A DNA stretch of 64,000 bases from Phragmitibacter sp965284365 (lineage in GTDB: Bacteria; Verrucomicrobiota; Verrucomicrobiia; Verrucomicrobiales; Verrucomicrobiaceae), in contig OZ260079.1 in NCBI GenBank assembly GCA_965284365.1, forward strand, positions 1,488,001 through 1,552,000, given 5' to 3'. The position numbers were made by a program, and so were the translations under genes. Below the pieces are notes generated by a model. It worked only from the letters and a program-made list of their open reading frames with translations. It had not been told where the DNA came from and did no database searches. Of the stretch, positions 62,018 through 64,000 are shown piece after piece. How positions within the stretch are numbered: position 1 is the first letter of the stretch; each line of letters opens with the position of its first letter.

Positions 62018-64000
62018 TCACTTTTTAGGAGTTGGCGCGGGTGCCTTTTGCACTTTGGCCTTTGTTTGTTGTGCAGCCTTTGCCCGCTGTTTACTAGCGT
62101 CGGCAGACTTTTCTCTTTTTGCATGCTCGGCAGCGCGGCCTGAGTTGTTTTTCTGCAACGGCTTTACCGTGGTCTTACCCATCTTGACCTCCTTCTCCGC
62201 AGCAGGCTTCGCGGTTTTGCTCCGGACCTTATCTGCTACCTTCTTGAAGTGGTTAACGGCTGACTCATACGCCTTCACAAGGCGGGCTTTTTTCGGAGCT
62301 TCTTTCTTGGAGGGAGCAGCGGATTTTTTTGCATCCCGTGCTGCTTTCAAATCCACCACATTATCTTTTGAATGCTCATTCCCCTTCGGAGTCGTTTTTC
62401 CTTTCGTCGCGTCCTCCTTGGGTTGTTTGGCAGGATGATTCTGAGGGCCAACTCGATTTCGGCGTATCTCAATATAACCCTGCCATGTATTGCCGTTCGC
62501 TTTATTGGGACTGATCCGGCTCTGAAGTTTTTCCACAAAAGTTTTGGCTTCATCCGGTCCCCGACGGCTTTGAATAGCGTCCCTCCACTGTTTGGCTCCC
62601 ATTTCGCTGCTCATAAATTCGGATATATCCTTAGAGGTCAGCTCCGCCAGTTCCACGCCAGACATACGGGTGGAAGTGCCACCGACCGCCTGCTGCAATT
62701 CGCTGCGGTTGTCGGTGTAAATGCGGATAGTTTGTTTTCCACGACTGCATGACACATAAAATTGCTCTCTGGAACTAGCAACAAATGAATCTGAACTCTG
62801 CGCCACGAGCACATCGCGCACGCTTTTACTCTGGCTGGAATGCGATGTCTGGCAGTAGCCATGCGCTATATGACCATGGTCAGGGTTGAGTACAGCCCCA
62901 TTGCTAAGCACCATTTGTCCCTGCTTGCCAAATTTCTCGACGGTGAACACATTGCCGTTGTTGAGGCGTTTGCCGTTCTCACTGTCACCATTGCGGGTGA
63001 TTCGAATCTTATCTCCTTTGGCCACTGACAATTCGCGCTCCTCATAAACGAGGAACTTCGATGCCTCCTGGACCGCAAGCTTGCTGACGATGCCGTCCCT
63101 GTTTTGAATCTGCACAGTGCCGTCATCACCCTGCCCCAGCACCTTGAATGCTTCGCCGCGCTTTACGCCTTTGGCATTCTGGTGGAACTGCACCACAAGA
63201 CCGGCACGGTAATTTTCAGGGAGCAGCCGCTCCGCTTCCTCCCATTGCAGGTTATGCAGTTGGCGGACAGTCCGCTCCGGGCCAAGCTGCCCAGCTTCAC
63301 GCCGGGCAGTACGAATCGCAGCAGTGACTTCCGCGCTCTCGGCATGGGTCGGAGATACGACAAGCGGGAAGCTGCCGCCCTTGCCGAGGGCCAGATAATC
63401 CAATGCCAGTTCTCTGTGGCGCTCCGCCTTGTCTTCGATTTCGACAAATGCCCCGAGGGCTTCGAGCTTCCGGAAGCCGCCTCGGAGGTCTCCTTTGCTG
63501 ATTGCTTCAATGGCCTTTTTGTAGTCCTCGATCTCTTGTCTCCGGATCTCTGTTACTTCTGCAACCCGGAGCCCAGCATGTTTCTGGAGGAGCCGGAAAG
63601 CATCCCCTCTGGCAACAGGTGCATGCTGCGCGGTGTCGCCGGTCAGGATCACCCGAGTTGAAGGCCCGGCAATCTCCATGATGCGCCACAGATCACGGAC
63701 GCCAACCAATCCCGCTTCATCGATCCAGATGACCTGGCCTCTTACCTGCCGTTGCAGTTTCTCGTTTAGCAGCAGATGCGCAATTGTGTCGGCTCCAGCA
63801 AACCCAGCTTCGCGTAGCGTTGCCCTGGAGGCATCGGCAGAGGTAGCAAATGCAAAGACCTTGAGCCCCTTTGCCTCAATCGCTTTTACCGCATCCTGCA
63901 TGAGTGTGGTTTTGCCTGCTCCGGCAACGCCGCGAATCGCCATGACCTGATCTCGGCTCGTAAGAAGGTGACGCGCAGCCGCCCGTTGCTCGGGCGATAG
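62018..64000 (-). CDS. MobF-type conjugative relaxase/helicase, C-terminal part
   Basis: The gene enters from beyond the right end: the frame is open to base 64000 (LSPEQRAAARHLLTSRDQV precedes the first Met). 660 residues are visible. They hold an SF1 helicase of the TrwC/TraI type: Walker A GVAGAGKTTLM, Walker B QVIWIDEAGLV, LTGDTAQHAPVARGDAFRLL, TEIRRQE and a UvrD-like C-terminal part (YVSCSRGKQTIRIYTDN). A long Lys/Ala-rich tail (from about residue 480 of the visible part) follows. The relaxase domain with its Tyr and His triad would lie outside. It nicks and unwinds the transferred strand. Confidence 0.87.
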   Translation of the reverse strand, partial: LSPEQRAAARHLLTSRDQVMAIRGVAGAGKTTLMQDAVKAIEAKGLKVFAFATSADASRATLREAGFAGADTIAHLLLNEKLQRQVRGQVIWIDEAGLVGVRDLWRIMEIAGPSTRVILTGDTAQHAPVARGDAFRLLQKHAGLRVAEVTEIRRQEIEDYKKAIEAISKGDLRGGFRKLEALGAFVEIEDKAERHRELALDYLALGKGGSFPLVVSPTHAESAEVTAAIRTARREAGQLGPERTVRQLHNLQWEEAERLLPENYRAGLVVQFHQNAKGVKRGEAFKVLGQGDDGTVQIQNRDGIVSKLAVQEASKFLVYEERELSVAKGDKIRITRNGDSENGKRLNNGNVFTVEKFGKQGQMVLSNGAVLNPDHGHIAHGYCQTSHSSQSKSVRDVLVAQSSDSFVASSREQFYVSCSRGKQTIRIYTDNRSELQQAVGGTSTRMSGVELAELTSKDISEFMSSEMGAKQWRDAIQSRRGPDEAKTFVEKLQSRISPNKANGNTWQGYIEIRRNRVGPQNHPAKQPKEDATKGKTTPKGNEHSKDNVVDLKAARDAKKSAAPSKKEAPKKARLVKAYESAVNHFKKVADKVRSKTAKPAAEKEVKMGKTTVKPLQKNNSGRAAEHAKREKSADASKQRAKAAQQTKAKVQKAPAPTPKK

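Noticed and set aside
1..64000. CRISPR arrays, rRNA genes, insertion-sequence transposases
   Set aside because: No regularly spaced repeats, no rRNA-like sequence and no transposase motif were found on either strand by reading.

Overview
The window looks like chromosome of a verrucomicrobium (probably Verrucomicrobiales), with a mobile region on its right side. Support for the lineage comes from a PEP-CTERM protein with autotransporter-type strand repeats, a TIGR03790-family protein (a family recalled as confined to exosortase carriers), secreted SMP-30 and lactonase beta-propellers, a very large secreted TPR protein, HEWGTFT-type secreted proteins, and a bS21 protein of the Verrucomicrobia form. 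All assignments are by reading; no search was run.

1-39.9 kb, resident chromosome. The window opens in the 3' end of an SMP-30-like gene, followed by a Gly-rich lipoprotein and a membrane protein. Next is efflux unit 1: a TetR regulator with a palindromic operator on its promoter, an adaptor and an RND pump, with no outer-membrane channel. Then come rpsU with a clear terminator, a Tat-exported phosphoesterase, a beta-helix protein, the PEP-CTERM protein, a secreted protein of unknown function, TIGR03790 overlapped by an MBL hydrolase, recN, a pectate-lyase-like protein, a 2,114-residue TPR protein coupled to a small lipoprotein, an Mla-type lipid transporter (permease, ATPase, MCE protein), a PIN/TRAM protein, menF-menD, an rRNA-methyltransferase-like gene with no ordinary start codon, a secreted lactonase, a frameshifted small secreted protein, and a lipoprotein trypsin-like protease.

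39.9-45.3 kb, integrated island. A tRNA-Thr(UGU) gene is followed at once by a tyrosine integrase and a convergent small HTH protein. Then comes an AT-rich pair of unknown genes (334-residue soluble protein plus four-helix membrane protein), and on the minus strand a coupled operon of Phd-type antitoxin, PIN toxin and a second tyrosine recombinase. Upstream of that operon is a perfect 12-6-12 inverted repeat.

45.3-55.9 kb. Efflux unit 2 is a complete GC-rich operon (CerR-like TetR, adaptor, RND pump, NodT-type channel) followed by a lipid A deacylase (pagL-like) gene. Behind it is degraded DNA: the 3' stub of a second channel gene fused to the pagL stop, a 55-codon lipoprotein ORF, a MarR gene and an inverted, frameshifted second pagL. 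A beta-barrel protein and a LysR regulator with a perfect palindrome at its start close the section.

55.9-64 kb, conjugative or plasmid-derived DNA. A hairpin-rich leader precedes an ArdC-type antirestriction protein. Three AT-rich unknown genes follow. A minus-strand operon then runs from a MobF-type relaxase/helicase (entering from beyond the window) through a small protein to a membrane-anchored beta-propeller. With the integrase at the tRNA gene and mobility genes at the far end, everything from 40 kb to past 64 kb could be one integrative conjugative element carrying an efflux operon. Neither this nor its ends can be proved from this window.
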